A DNA stretch of 64,000 nucleotides from Pagrus major (GCF_040436345.1 NC_133238.1:3695267-3759266), one strand, 5' to 3'. Shown: positions 43,746 through 57,360, numbered from the stretch's first letter. The notes: generated from the sequence alone by a model not told the origin. Numbers and translations are program-made.

Positions 43746-45248
43746 GATTTAGTTTAGTTCTCTTTTATAATTATATATTTCCCATAGTGAGTGTTACTGT
43801 TTTGTTTTATTTTTCAGAATGCCTATACAGCCCTCGCTGACTGAACAATTGTAGAAAGTTATTATTAGCATGGAAAACCTGTCCACAGGTCTATCTGCAT
43901 CAGTCAAGCCTACGTGCTAATTAGCTAGCTAGCTACCTTGCATTTGAGCTTTAACGAGTAGCTTTATGGCTGCTATTATTATTGTTATCATTGTTGTTGT
44001 CGTTGTTGTCGTTATTATAAAGGAAAACGCTATTACCTTTGGAAGTCATGCAGCATTTCTCGACCAAAACAATCCTGATGAATACCCAACTTGCCACGCG
44101 CATTCGCACATTCGACACCAGAAATGGTGCTATGCGTTTGTTTTATAAATTATAGTTTGGTGCACACATGGTCAAATTTGTCTTGTATTTTATTGTTAAA
44201 CGTGTAAGGTCAAGTATTATTTTGACTGTACATTTTACAGGCATAAAAAATGAACGAAAGTGCCTTTGTGAAAGTGCCTCTATCTAAATATGTCGACATG
44301 GAGAAAATAAACAGTGAAGTCGCACAGCCGCTGTTGACGTTGTATACATCTGTATTGGGCGTGTAAATGTTTGTGAAACTCGGCCTTGCATGTCATCGTT
44401 AGTAATTAATTTGTGTTTCATAGAAGGTACGCTGTTGAGAGACAAGCTAATGTAAGTTTTACTGTTTTGTGATTACGCGAAAGTGCGTGGTATTTAGCTA
44501 TCTAGCTAACATTAGCCATAGGCTAATCATTGTTGAGTGAGTCACCTTTCCATTGCCTCCCATTTGAGAAGCATAAACGTTAAGTTATTGTCTATAAAAC
44601 TGCGCTATTGTACGTTTTTAATTTACCTGGCTGTATAGTGTAATATATGAGGTGACTGTCAGTGTCTAGTTTATTATGACCTCCAAACCTTATTCGGAAC
44701 ATTCATGTAAACATGGAGGCCTCACTTGCTAACTAGTAGCACAAACAGTTGTCATATGGGGTTTAAAATCAATTGTGATATACGGAATTTATTTTCTGTT
44801 AATGTAGAAGGGACATTCTCGTTATATTGTAACGTTACATTGCTTCCAGTTAGCAATTGTTAAATTGGTATTTAGCAAAACATTGTTTTTATGTAGTCAA
44901 AATAGTTTGTTATGGCAAAATTGAGCTTAATTATAATAATAATTGACATCTGTATTTTGTTTAAGACACGTAGGAGTAAATGTATTGTGGTTGAAAGTCC
45001 CTTTTTCGCGGCAGGTTTTTTTTTTTTGACAATTTGGGTTTTATTGGCAAAATAAATCTGTGTTCATAATGTTAAACTGCTGAAAACATTCCTCAACTGG
45101 AATAATAATCTTATTCTTTTGGTTGAATGGCAAGCTGAAATAATAATTACTCAAATTACTGCTACTAAACGTGTTTACAGCTTGAATGGATCAGAATCAC
45201 AGTGGGGAGTAGTGCTCATCTCCAATCGGTTATTTTGTTTTATTGCAG
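43746..45248. promoter_or_regulatory. Shared 5' region of harbi1 and atg13
   Basis: The two genes are transcribed away from each other and this is what remains of the roughly 2.2 kb between their first coding exons after removing the LINE tail. Both coding starts lie just after acceptors (43021 on minus, 45248 on plus), so each gene has at least one untranslated exon here, and a bidirectional promoter is plausible. CpG-containing pieces occur around 43990-44110 and 44280-44420. I could not place transcription starts. No coding frame is credible. Confidence 0.5.
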
Positions 45249-45260
45249 GGTCGTGACAAC

Positions 45261-48200
45261 ATGGACAGTGGCCTGAGTCCCCAGGATAAAAAAGACTTGG
45301 ACAAGTTCATTAAGTTCTTTGCCTTGAAGGTAAATAGCCAGTATGCTAATGTTTCCAGACTTGGTTGTAGCATTGGCAATTGTAGCTCTCTGAAGGGATA
45401 TTTTCTTCTTCTTAAAAGGTTGATTCATAAAAAACATCTTCTCAACCTTTTTGATATGATGTGCCATTTTTCATTTTTTTATTTGCCATGCCATATTAAC
45501 ATTCAATTAAAGCATGACACCACATAAAAGTTTCAATCTCCAGTGGATCTATAATTTTATTTCATCAATATATGCAACATTCATGAAGCAACATTTTTAA
45601 TTTTTGTTTTGTTGTGTGATACGTATCACAGATATTTCTGCCTCTACACCAATTCAATGGAGATATATTTTATTTTTGGTGCAAACTGAAAATTATGTCT
45701 AAAAATATTCAACAGCAAATATGTCTTTCCACAAGTAATGTTACTCTGGATATGGCTGTCAAAACAGTTTTGGTTGGTTTCTTGTAGACTGTCCAGGTGA
45801 TTGTCCAGGCTCGTCTTGGAGAGAAGATCTGCACTCGATCGTCCTCATCACCTACCGGCTCCGATTGGGTAAAATAATTAAGTCATTCTTTTAATATTTG
45901 CTGTTGTAATGATTGATTGGATTTACAGTTCAAAATAGATCTTCACATCGATATGTCTATATGGTTTACATTATTGGTTTCTTCTTTAAAGAATATATCA
46001 TTTAGTTTATCATTTTTTCTTCTAGTTTAATTTGGCCATCAAAGACATTCCTGAGGTGACTCATGAAGCCAAGAGGGCACTGGCTGGCCAACTCCCAGGC
46101 ATTGGGCGCTCCATGTGTGTCGAGATCTCCCTGAAGACATCAGAGGTAAAATATTCCTCATAATTTTCTTCTTTTGTAAAAATGACTCTTTAGCCAGAGA
46201 ACCTCAAACCATGCAGAAAATGTAACAGAAGCTCTGTTGAAATATGGGTTAACCAGTAATGACTGCAGCTATCTGCTTTATAAACTACAGTATGAGAGGA
46301 CGGTGAGGTCTTTGTTGCTGTATGAGTCTGAAACATACACTGTAAACAGTCACTCATTACTCTTGTATGTTTAAAAACATTATTATAATAATAACAATTT
46401 TTGCTTTCCTGTCTTTCTCACCCAGGGTGACTCAATGGAGCTAGAGACTTGGTGCCTAGAGATGAATGAAAAGTGAGTGGATTTATTTGTGTTTTTAATT
46501 GTTTCACTGTGCAAATGGTCAAGGGTGGATAAGCCTGGAGGACCGCAAATCCTTACCTGAGCTAATGGACCCCTACACTGTCCTGTAGTGGTTGTTTCAT
46601 CATCTGAAGCACATGTGATCAATGCTTCTCTGTGCCATATTGTTGCTGTGGGCTTCACTGAATTACCACCACCTGCTGAACTATAATGAGTCGATGTGTT
46701 GTCTGTCTCTACTGTAGGTGTGATAAGGACATCAAGGTGTCATATACAGTCTACAATCGTCTGTCTGTCCTTCTGAAGTCTCTGCTGGCTATTACCAGAG
46801 TAACACCGGCCTATAAACTGTCTAGAAAGCAGGGACACGACTACGTAATATTATACAGGTGAGTGGAATCCACCTGTTGGGTAAACGGCTGGTTTAATGT
46901 TTTCATCTATTTCCTGTGTGTCTGCACACAGCTGAACTGGTTTCATTTGAGCTGTTTTTGCCTGTTAACAGTCAGTCAACTTAAGCTCCTTCTTTATCAG
47001 GTCTACAGTTTTTAAAATCTGGAAAATGTTGCCTTGGTTTTCATTCTAAATACTTGAATAGTCTGTTAACATTCAGTTAATGTATGACACATGTTGGCAT
47101 CTGTTTCTGCCTCTCTCATGTCCAGGATTTACTTTGGGGAAGTCCAGCTGAGTGGATTAGGAGAAGGTAACTGTAAACTAAAAAAATGTTTTTCCCCTAT
47201 GGGGCTCGTTACATAAAGAAATACCCGAAACTGGCCAGGAACCAAATGAAATAACTTTCACTTTTGATAATCTTGGATGCAAGTCACATCTAAACATTAA
47301 ATCAAACAAAAAATACTGTACAAATATACTCTACAGCCTTTGTAATAGTAATAGGTTGTTGTTTGTTTTGAAGGGTTTCAGACAGTACGTGTTGGTGTCG
47401 TTGGCACCCCTGTTGGCACAGTCACACTTTCATGTGCTTACCGCACCAACCTGGCGTTCATGTCCAACAGGTAATTAACACACTTCATGAGAAACAACAC
47501 AGTCTTCTTATTTTAATTGGAAACCTATTTAATTCTAATTTTTGACCCTTTTATGTAAGGCTGCAACTACCGATTAATTTTATCTAACTTTATCGATTAG
47601 TTGTTTTATCTATAGAAATGTCAGAAAATGTCGATCAGTGTTTTCCAATGCTCAATGATGCCCTCAAATGTTTTTTTTTTTGTCCCCAGCCCAAAGATAC
47701 TCAGTTACTGTCATCAAGGAGGATAGAAAGCAGAAAACAGTCACGTTTAAGAAGCTGGAACCAGAGAATTTAAAATATGACTCGGACCAATTAAGCGATT
47801 ATCAAAATAGTTGGCAGTAAATTTGATGGATAACAACTAATTGATTAATCAGTTATTTGTTGCAGCAACTCTACTTTTATGAATTTGAAGGTATTAACAT
47901 TGTGGTTCATTGCTTCACAGCTCTGTGGTCGAGACAAGTCGAAAATAAGAATAACTAGTCAACTGTTGATCTGTGTCTTCTGCAGACAGTTTGAGCGGTC
48001 TGCTCCTATCATGGGGATCATTGTGGATCACTTTGTGGATCCTCCCTGCGGCAGCCAACGTCCTGCAAACATGGGACAGCCCTGCAACTACAGGTAGCTA
48101 TGCAAAGCTCTGGAGATGACATCAAACATTCATTTTGAAATTAAAATGCTATACTTATCGACACAACTTCATTCAAAGTCTTACAACCAGCAAATACACA

Positions 48201-51200
48201 GATATGTAGCTGCTGCTGCTGCTCTGGCCCCTCACAAACAATTGAAGGCCAAGACACACTGAAAGCCATAATTGATGTGCCTCAATTGAGATGTGCTATT
48301 TAACGCTCTTATTGTGCACTGCAGGAATCAGATTTGAAGTGCCAACACCATAGAATAAGCTATTGTTGTACTGTTGCTCTTTTGGGGAAAAGTTGCTATT
48401 TATATGTATTACTCATATTCCTCTATAGTGACCTCAGTGTCCGCAAGGATCCCCCCCAAAAAACATACACGTGCGTGTATGCATAACCACCTAACCCCTC
48501 TGTCTTTAGATCACTAATAGTCTCCTAGCTCCACCTGTCTCCTCACACTCCCCACAGAGAATTATTACATTTACCTCAGTACTACGGAATAAATACTTAT
48601 AATAGCTGATATTGGTTGTGACTGATGAGAGATTTCATAGCCGTGTGTCCTCACAGGGCGCAGCGGTGCATGTCAGCTGTGATATCTCTTCCTCTCTGTG
48701 TCCCTCCCACTTTCTCTCCTTATGTTTTTTCCATCTCTCCAAACGGGCACCGTGGCTGCAGAAAAGCAGCTTACTTACTGAGTCTTCATCTGATGCTCCA
48801 AAATACAAGCGTCAAGGCAGTTTTACGTGCCTCAAAATGCTTTTGATGAATGTTTGGCCATTTAAAACAATAGATGTGCTTCAAAATGCGCACATCAGAT
48901 GCTTTCAGTGCTTATGGCCCTTAAGAGCTTTTGGTGATGTAATTCATCCTTTGGAGGTCACACATGATGCATCAGTTTTTGGGTCTGCATTTTGAAGCAT
49001 GTTTCATTTTCAACTCCATTTAGTACAAAGACCCTTCCTGAGATCTTTTTCTCTCCATAATATATAAAACAAAAACAGTGTATATAGGTTTTAAAGACTA
49101 AATCTAAAGGGAGATTCTGTTTAGTTTATAACATTTCTGCCTTCCTACTGGAGCTTTTAGCATCCAGAACGGTGTCAAAGACATGAATGATTTAAATTAC
49201 AACATGTGTTTTGTGTGTATGCGTCCAGAGCTCCAGATGACGAGGACGGAGGACCATTTGTAGGGGTTCAGGATTCACAGGAGGTCTGCACTACCTCCTT
49301 CTCCACCTCCCCTCCCTCTCAGGTAAGAGGACACACTCACCTGCTCTTTTTTACTGTCTCTTTATCCTGTGGCCCTCTTCATTTTCATACCTATTTTTCA
49401 TTTCAATTTTTTCTTCTCTCTTTGTCTGTCTTCTTTCCTGTTTTCTTTTATTCTATGTTTATGTGTGTGTGTGTGTGTGTGTATGTGCGTGTGCATTTTG
49501 CATTATCTCAGTGTGTGTGTACTCTGAGTCCTTCGCCCTCAAAGCTGTCTAAGCCCGTCCCCCTGGACAATGTGCAGCTCCCATTGGCTCCTGGACTTGT
49601 CACTCACACTGTGAGTTTATACTGGCCACTGAGAGTGCGACTGTGTGTGAGACACCTTCAACTGAACAGCACTGTTGATCACTCAGATCTCTAATTTGTT
49701 TTGGGTTGTGTGTTGCTTCTTGTTGTATCCAGGTTTTGTAGAAAGTCTCAAAAGTTTGGAAAATGCTTTATTTACAACATAATGTTTTCAAGGTTAGGAA
49801 TATGCTTGAATTTGAACATACTGCAGGAGAGAATGTCAACATAATCTGGTGATTCATCTCCATAATCACTCATGTAATTGAAAATTCTTTTATTATTTTA
49901 AATGAAAGGATCCTGTCGTCACATTTGTTGTCCACTGGTGTTAAAAATTGCATGCAATCATGATCAAAACATACAGTCAAACTTAACATGAAAAGCTGGT
50001 TTAAAAACAAAACAAAATGATAATGACATTTATTGCTGTGGGTATAAAGTCAATTGTAAACTTTGTTTTTCACAATCTCATTAAAATTTAGATGTGATAA
50101 TAATCAGATGAAATCAATTTTATTTTTATAGCCCAAAATCCCAATCACATTGCCTCAGTGGGCTTTGCGATCGCTACAGTGAACATCCTCTGTCCTTAGA
50201 CTCTCGATTTGCGTAAGCAAAACCATCCCAATAATAAAGGCTTTGAGAGTCTGGAAATTTTTGATTTAGTAACCTGGAAACCTGGAAAGTGCATGAATTT
50301 TACGCTAAAAAAGCTGTTTGAACCCTGTTTGCCAGTTGCATCAGGGAACATTTTTTAACATCATCCTTTTTTATTGTGTTCCACCTGTTTCATCAAAATG
50401 TTTATTGTTTCCATAACATGTACCACAGTAGTAATCTTAGTAATCAATAATCTTTGACCCATCTCAAGAGCACTGATGTTCTAACAGAACAGTGTTAAAC
50501 CTAAAAAGCCTCCATGTTTTGTGGTTAACATTTCCTCTTCTTCCTTCTGTTTCTTTGTAGCTGTATACTTCCAGGTTATCATACCAGCCTCCAGCTCCAG
50601 CCGGGGCTGCTGAGCTTTGTCATCCTGTTGCCAATCCAAACCAGGTGATACACCAGTCAGTTCACTTCCAGATCCACAGTACAGCCATATACCCTGATAC
50701 ATACAAGTATACCTGTGATATGTTGACCAACAAGTATTAAAAAAAAATGCAGCCTAGGGACCATGATTTTTTTTTTGTTTTAGTCTTTTAAAGACGATAT
50801 TTCATAATGGGTAAAATTCTCTATCACAGTGTTTGTCATTTAATTGTCATTTTAATTATAATTTGTCATTTTTGGAAAAATCAACTGAGAAACTTTTAGT
50901 AAATCAGCCATTCCCAAATTTAGGATTGACGTGACCCAATTTGAAATTGGAAAATCTTCTGGGGCCCAAACTTTAAATCACAACTGTGATCCCGTTATTG
51001 ATGAGATATAAGATACGTGCCGATGTTGTGGCAAAGTCTATTCCCTGGTTGAATAATGTTGCCCTCCTTTTTGAACTGTGCTTCCTGCAATGTCACCTAC
51101 TGACCTTAACCTGCATCCAGTGTTGCACAAATATCAATGAGTCTTCCAACACAACACCAGATTAAAAATAAGTCAGATACAGAAAGAATGACACAGAATT

Positions 51201-54200
51201 TAACTGCCTTGTTTGATCAGTCCTGATATCTTTAATATTAAATATTTAAACATAAATATTGTTTGGTCATTTTGAATTTAAGTAAAGCTTCCCCTTGCTG
51301 TCGTCGCCAAACTGTTAGTGTCATTGCCTGTATTCACTATTTGGTACTAGAGAACACTCACTAATAACATGTTATGTTCAAGTACTGTATATCAAGGGTA
51401 GACCACACCATGAAAATGTAGAAATCAAGTGATTATCATAATGAAAAGATTACTTCATTTGGCCAGTAGGTGGCGCAATGACTATAACTCTATGACTCTG
51501 GTCATCATGGTGTGTGTGAAACTGTAGGTGTAGGTGAAACTTGCCATCAGAACTGCTCTTAAGGGGGAGACAGCGAGCCATTTTCCCTGCCTATGGCCAA
51601 GAACCATAAAACATGTACATTTTCACGAGGTATGGTTGGTGCTTGGACCCTAATTACAAAATTGAACATTAAAAACCTTTTATCATTCATTGTAAACTAA
51701 CTTGTCACTACCCGATCTAAGTCGCTGCCTACTGTGTAGTGCATGCATGAGCAGGTCCACCATCTTGTCCACCATCCTGTCCACCTGCTGTCCAAATATC
51801 TGGACTAATTGCTCCTTTGGCAAAACTGTGACGTGAACTGAATTGAAAAAATGCTACATCATGGCCAACATCAGTCCAAACAGCCAGAGTCTTCTTGTTG
51901 TCTGCGCTCTGAAGTAGGAATTCACGTCCGGCTTCTCAGCAGTCTTCTGTCTCGCTGCCTGCAGCCTTTTCTCAAGTAAAGCTAGTTTCCTTGTTGTAGT
52001 AAAGTGTAGCAATTGTGTGGTCGAGCAAAAGAGAGTGTGCTGAAGCATAACGACTAAGTGGTAGAGCAATAGTAAGCGAGCAGCTGAAAAGAGATGATGA
52101 AAGCAAAGTGGAGCAGAGGAAAAAAAAGGTTTGCAGTTTGTATAAATTGTTAATCTGCCAGTAATGTAGAGTACAGGTCACAGTGTCAGTTAATAAATGC
52201 AGCAGCTTTTTAGAGTTAAGACAAGTCTCCCCTGTTGTTTTCCAACTGCTGGAAAAGTGAAAACGCCTGCCAGTAACAACTGATTGGACTTGGACTGATT
52301 ATGGACAGTTTAAAAACACCTAACCTTGCACCTACGTTACCCACAATACAGCTTAGCGACTACGTGAAATCACTGGGGACAATTTATTAGATTACATGCA
52401 TTTTCCATACAAGGCTTTATACGATTTCTTTTCACATATGCAACAGTTTTCCTTGAGCCCTGTAAACACACTTTAATGTGTAAAGTGTAATCCTTATCCT
52501 ATTGGTCACAAGAGCAATTTATCAATAGGATAATCAAGCTTGTCTTTTAGAACTAGATTTTTAAAAATCTGTTTTAGTTATCTAGTCTTTTTAACTCTGC
52601 TCTGTTATTCTTCCTCAGATGTTGCATGGTGGGAAAGAAGGCGGGGTTGTATTGGTTCCTACCCACCCAGTTCATGGAGTTGATGCCCATCTTACAGTAG
52701 AACACGCCCCTATCACACCTGGCAGCATGTAATTCTCTCCTGACAGCAAGTTTGAATATGAATATCTAAACTTGGTGTGATGTTTTATGATTATTTTTTT
52801 CTTTTGGCCAATGATTTTATCCCTGACTAAAACCTCTAAGACTTTTGTCTTCAGGTATGAATTTAAACTTGATGCAACTTCCTGTCTCTCCTTCCAGTGG
52901 TGATGATGACAGCCTGTCACAGAGTGGAGACGGAAGGAGGGATGAGGGCAGGAGGAGCGTTTCTCCCTCTGACCCTGTGGAGTCTCTTAATGCGTTCACA
53001 AGGAAAATTGGAGCCTTTGTGAATAAACCCAGCACACAGGTAAATCACACATGTCACGCACACAGGAGTGTTTGTTCCTTCCTGCTACAGTAATCCTTGC
53101 AATTGTTAAGTGACATTCAATAAAATGTCTACAAACCCAAAATGATCAGAATAGAGGAAAAGAGGAGCTAGGTTCAGCTTTTGTCACTTAAATGAATCTT
53201 TTGTGTGTATGTGTAGATAACAGCAGCCAGTCTGGACCTGCCCTTTGCTGCATTTGCTCCTCGAGGCCTGGACTCTGAGGAAAATGACCCCATGGTAACT
53301 GTCCTCATACAGCAGAATACTTTGGTTTGTCTTGAAATGAATTGACAATAATGTTTGGTCTCGCACATAAAGACGTTTTAGGCTGACACAAGTTTTCTCC
53401 AGTTGGGATAGTATCTGTATGTGTGTGTTCAGGTGCAACCACCAGACTCTCCTCCTTGCCCGTCACCCCTGCAGGCCAGCCTCCACTCTCAGGGCTCAGA
53501 AGGATCCGGGCCGCAGGATGACTTTGTCATGGTCGACTTTGTACGTGATATTTGCTCTATTCTCTTTTGCCCACTCTCTACTGTACATGTTTTCCACTAA
53601 GCATTTTAAACATACTACAAGTACTGTAACTTTAAACAGGTTATGAAACACTCTCAATTTAATATTGATGCCTCTATATGACCTACATAAGCAAACAAGA
53701 CCATCAGTGAGAAGATTGGCTATTTCTGTGTGGTTGTTAGAGTTATTCATAAGGCCTGCCACTGGGTCGATTTGTGACTTTTGTTCAAAATAAAGATTCC
53801 AAAGTTCAACAAAAATACCACCCTTCAGGGACTTAACTTTAAACACCAAAAGATAGAAATGTAGTTTAATACAAAGTTCTGTTTCTCAAATCTGTCCCGG
53901 GTAAACCCTCTATCCAGAGAAATCATAAAGGAGTTTACATGTGTATAAAAATGTAAAATAACTTTGTGAAAGTGTACACAATGTCTCTCCGTCTGCCTCT
54001 GTGTTTAGCGTCCAGCCTTCTCTAAAGACGACTTGTTGCCGATGGATCTGGGCACTTTTTACAGAGAGTTTCAAAACCCTCCTCAGCTGGCCAGTCTCTC
54101 ACTACACATCAGCTCCCAGTCAATGGCCGATGACCTGGTAAACTGCTTCTTTTAATTTGAAAAATCTTAACTTCTCACGTTAAAAAAACAGTTCTGCAAC

Positions 54201-54317
54201 TATGTTCATAGTAACAGTGATTTGTACTCTCTTGTGCAGGACTCACTGCCAGAGAAACTGGCTGTTTATGAGAAAAACATTGACGAGTTTGATGCTTTTG
54301 TGGACATGCTCCAATAA
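45261..54317 (+). CDS. atg13: ATG13, HORMA-domain subunit of the ULK1 autophagy-initiation complex
   Basis: Seventeen coding exons: 45261-45329, 45788-45868, 46026-46145, 46426-46472, 46718-46858, 47126-47166, 47374-47470, 47986-48093, 49229-49322, 49512-49610, 50561-50644, 52619-52728, 52898-53039, 53217-53294, 53433-53540, 54009-54137, 54240-54317. They sum to 1626 bp, 541 residues, all GT-AG with matching phases. The start is [20 protein letters not shown]. Exons 1-8 (about residues 1-235) form the HORMA domain that binds ATG101, with [20 protein letters not shown] and [20 protein letters not shown]. The middle is Ser/Pro-rich and disordered. A LIR motif FVMV (residues 468-471, in QDDFVMVDF) would bind LC3/GABARAP. 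The C-terminus FDAFVDMLQ matches the end that contacts ULK1. With ULK1/2, FIP200 and ATG101 it starts autophagosome formation under mTORC1 control. Exon 10 encodes a 33-residue segment that matches an optional exon in human by length. Confidence 0.96.
47556..47873. mobile_element. hAT-type MITE, 318 bp, with perfect 8-bp target duplication
   Basis: The element in atg13 intron 7 begins TAAGGCTGCAACTACCG and ends TTGTTGCAGCAACTCTA, so the ends are imperfect inverted repeats. It is flanked exactly by CTTTTATG at 47548-47555 and 47874-47881. An 8-bp duplication is the hAT signature. Two diverged relatives lie at about 58590-58862 and 62060-62385. The interior has no coding capacity. Confidence 0.85.
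48100..49200. other. atg13 intron 8, no separate gene
   Basis: About 1.1 kb of intron. Plus frames of 73 and 127 residues at 48612-48995 have no recognisable domain and no supporting splice signals; a polyfunctional role was not detected. Confidence 0.5.
50105..50235 (-). repeat. SINE-like or LINE-tail repeat, copy 2
   Basis: Reverse-oriented relative of 6400-6515, in atg13 intron 10. It shares CAATCACATTGCCTCAGTGG, CATCCTCTGTCCTTAGA and the AT-rich end. Confidence 0.6.
50650..52615. other. atg13 intron 11, about 2 kb, no separate gene
   Basis: The longest intron of atg13. It contains an A-run at 50741 and a T-run at 50767. Minus frames at 51854-52181 show no domain. Short stretches such as GGCCAGTAGGTGGCGC (51460) resemble words often found in dispersed repeats but are too short to assign. 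Confidence 0.45.
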
Positions 54318-55120
54318 AGGAGGAGTGAAGAAAAAGGCTAAAAGGAGAAGACTACATGTGAGAAAAGACTAAATGGATGATGGGAAACGGAAAAAAATGG
54401 AAGGGAGAAGCAGCTTGGAGGCTCTGTGGTCATTTGTTCTGTGAGAAGCACTCAGACTAAATCACCATGTTGTAATGTGACATTTCCTCGCTTACCTTAC
54501 TACCCAGCACGTTCACCTCGCTTACCAGCTTGTACAGATGGTCCTCTCCACTGTAAATACTGTATCATCTTCTGACACTGGCATACACCCATCTGGTCTC
54601 GTGGTGTTAATTCAAACTAAAAATCTTTATTTTCTATTTGGCACAAATCTGCTCTTGTCATTAAGTGTTTAATCATGAAATCAGATGACCGTGGGGTCAC
54701 AGCCATGCAACTCTGAACCTTGTAGCTCACTATAATTCATCCGCCCTCCTTCTCTCTAAAGGGTTCCCCAACATTATGACTGATGAAACCTATAGGGGAA
54801 AGATCAGTGATGTGACTCTGAAATCAAACCAACACTTGATATGTAATGGGCTTTGACAAAAGCTTCAAAACTCAAAACTTTTAAAAGCTGGTCTTGGCAA
54901 ATAAATTGCACTTAGCCTTCCAGTGGACACTTGTCCTTTGGAAATAAGTGTTGTAATTCGGAAATGTCCTGCTTTACATTTCACAATTGACAGACCTTGT
55001 ATCAAAAGCACTGCTCAAAGGCGACAGGGAAGTGACAAGCCTCTCATTCTTTGACCCTAGCCAGGTGTCTCCCAGCTGGTCTGGGGACTTAAACTGGTAA
55101 CTCCAATTTCAGAAAATGGC
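54318..55120 (+). other. atg13 3' untranslated region, probable
   Basis: Sequence following the atg13 stop. An AATAAA at 54900-54905 is a candidate polyadenylation signal; another lies at 56285-56290. Neither is proven. Confidence 0.5.
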
Positions 55121-55124
55121 CCTA

Positions 55125-55745
55125 ACTGGAATTAAAAAGGAACAACTCACCCAGAAATGGAAATTCATACATTATCTACTCACCCCAATGCCAGTGGAAA
55201 GTCACGTTAAGTTTTGCTGTGAAGCTTCAGAAATGTTTTGTGGACTACAAAACAGTTGAAGCATTTAAAATCTAAAAATAAATAAAATGGCTCCATACAG
55301 CTAGTCTGGCATAATCCAAGTCTCTGGTAGCACCCAAATAAGAGATTGATTTGAAAAGATCGACGTGCAGTTGAGCTTTAACACCCATTTTTGACAGGAT
55401 GTGTGCTGAAGTTTTTAGCTCAGTCTTTACCGTTTTATTTATTTTTAAAAAAAAAGAAAAAGATATGAATAATGTCTTTTCAAATCAATTTGGGATCATG
55501 GGGCTTCCAGAGACTTGGATTATTGTGCCGGACGAGCTGTATGGAGTAATTTAATGGGTTGTTCTGGGACGTTTTAAAACAAGTCAGTTGTTTACGAAAA
55601 TGCTGCAGCGATGTTTTGCTGTGGAGCGCCAGAAATGTTTTGTGGACTACCAAAGTTAACCCGAAAATGAAAATTCAGTCATTATCTATTCACTCGCTTG
55701 TAGATTAAAGGAACAGTTCACCCAACTTTCAAAGTGAATTAAACA
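55125..55745. mobile_element. Dispersed repeat with inverted and direct internal copies
   Basis: Words such as AACA..TCACCCA, AAATGAAAATTCA.TCATTATCTA, GCTGTGAAGCTTCAGAAATG and TTTTGTGGACTAC occur twice, near 55140-55250 and again near 55610-55740 in rearranged order. That is typical of a non-autonomous DNA transposon or of two nested copies. No clear target duplication was seen. Confidence 0.45.
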
Positions 55746-57355
55746 CTATCCTTATCTGTACAGAGAAAAGTTTTTCATGAAGTGACTTGTTGTGGAAATA
55801 TACTCAGTTGACAGTTTATATAATACCCCCAGCTGAAACTGGAAACAATGGAATCAGATGATTTTGTTGCATGCAGTTAGAACTTATTTCAGGACTGCCG
55901 TATTACACCGTGTCCTACCTTTGTGAAGTGTTTTTATTTAATTTCCAACTCAGAATGACAACAAACTTCAACAGCCTTCAAACATGAACATGATTCTATT
56001 ATTTTTCAATAGCACTACATGCTACAACCTCCAAAATTGACCATAAACACTTCTGTGAAAAACTTTATGAAGACAGGATTTGCTGCAAGTCTGCTGTATT
56101 AGATAGTTTTAGCTACCTTATAGACTGACAACTGAGTGCATTTCCTCTAGGCTATAAACATGCATATGTATATTTTAGGGGTTTTGTTAAGGTTAGATAT
56201 GTCTACATGATGCACCAGGGTCACCATCCATGACTTTTTGTGTTTAGTTGAAAGCTTTTCTTTGCTGTTAGTCTCAATGTTCCTAATAAAGCATGGCTGC
56301 GCTGCTCAAACAACTCATGTCTGGCAACAAATACCAAGGGGCCACATGTATAAACCATGCATACAGCATTTCACATACATAAACTGGTAGCCATAATTTC
56401 CCTGGGGTAGTGATTTAAATTTGAACCTGGATTATTTGTAAAGCTTGTTTGAATAAAAGCACCACTAATAAATCATTGATCAATCGTTTGACTATTAGTA
56501 CTAGCATGATGATGGCATATGGTTGAGGGTTGGGTTGAGCTTAGACATCACAGAACAGAATTATGGGTGGTGTTCAGGTTAATGTTCCCGTCAGGGATTT
56601 CTGCCAAGAAAGCTTTTCTAATAAGGTTGACGATTAGAAAGTATTTTTACACAAACCTCACCGAATGGACAAAAGAAACCCACCTGAAATTAACTTGAAA
56701 TGTGTAAATTATGACTTATTTTCAGACAGGACATAAAACCTGTATTAAGGTTTAATAACAATAAGCATTGATGGTGCCAGTAGTGAGTTTTTTATGCTAT
56801 ATATTTTTAAGCTAATGACCTGTTGAGCTACTTAAAAGATGCTTACATATTGTAGCTTATTTCTTCAATTTTAAACCCATGTCCATTTGTTAGTTGGTCT
56901 GTCAAGAGGATCACACAAAACTACTGAGTGGATTTTCAGAAAACTGGATCAAGGATGGGTCTTGGCCCAGAACAGACCCCATTACCTTTTGGTGCTGATC
57001 CAGATAAAAGGGAAGGATCCAGAAATTTATCACTTTCTCTAAACATTGCATGATAGGTTGAGGATTTTTTTGACATACCAGACACCTAAATATGCCAGAT
57101 TTTTCCCCCTAAAGATCCATGCCTTATTCCCAGAGAAATTGATGAACAATGTGTGTACAATATGATGCATATCCTAAATCTGGTGATTTTAAATTATGGT
57201 TAAGCAGATATTGGTCATTCAAAATGTAAAGTGATACTGGGCTACAGTTTTGGATTAGGCTTGATTAAATCAAAAGACTGTTGGGTCTTGGCAGAGGTAT
57301 GCACTCAGCTGAGTACCATTATAGTTGAGCAAGTGTAAAAATGTCTATTATAAAC
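55746..57355. other. No gene seen, 1.6 kb
   Basis: AT-rich intergenic or distal 3' untranslated sequence between convergent atg13 and ipo5. Includes AATAAA at 56285. No exon-like frame on either strand. Confidence 0.5.
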
Positions 57356-57360
57356 ATGTT

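Noticed and set aside
49206..49694. 162-residue plus frame as a separate gene
   Set aside because: It is atg13 exon 9 read through into intron 9, with low-complexity GTGTGT sequence.
52817..53035. Minus frames overlapping atg13 exon 13
   Set aside because: They are shadows of the coding exon on the opposite strand.
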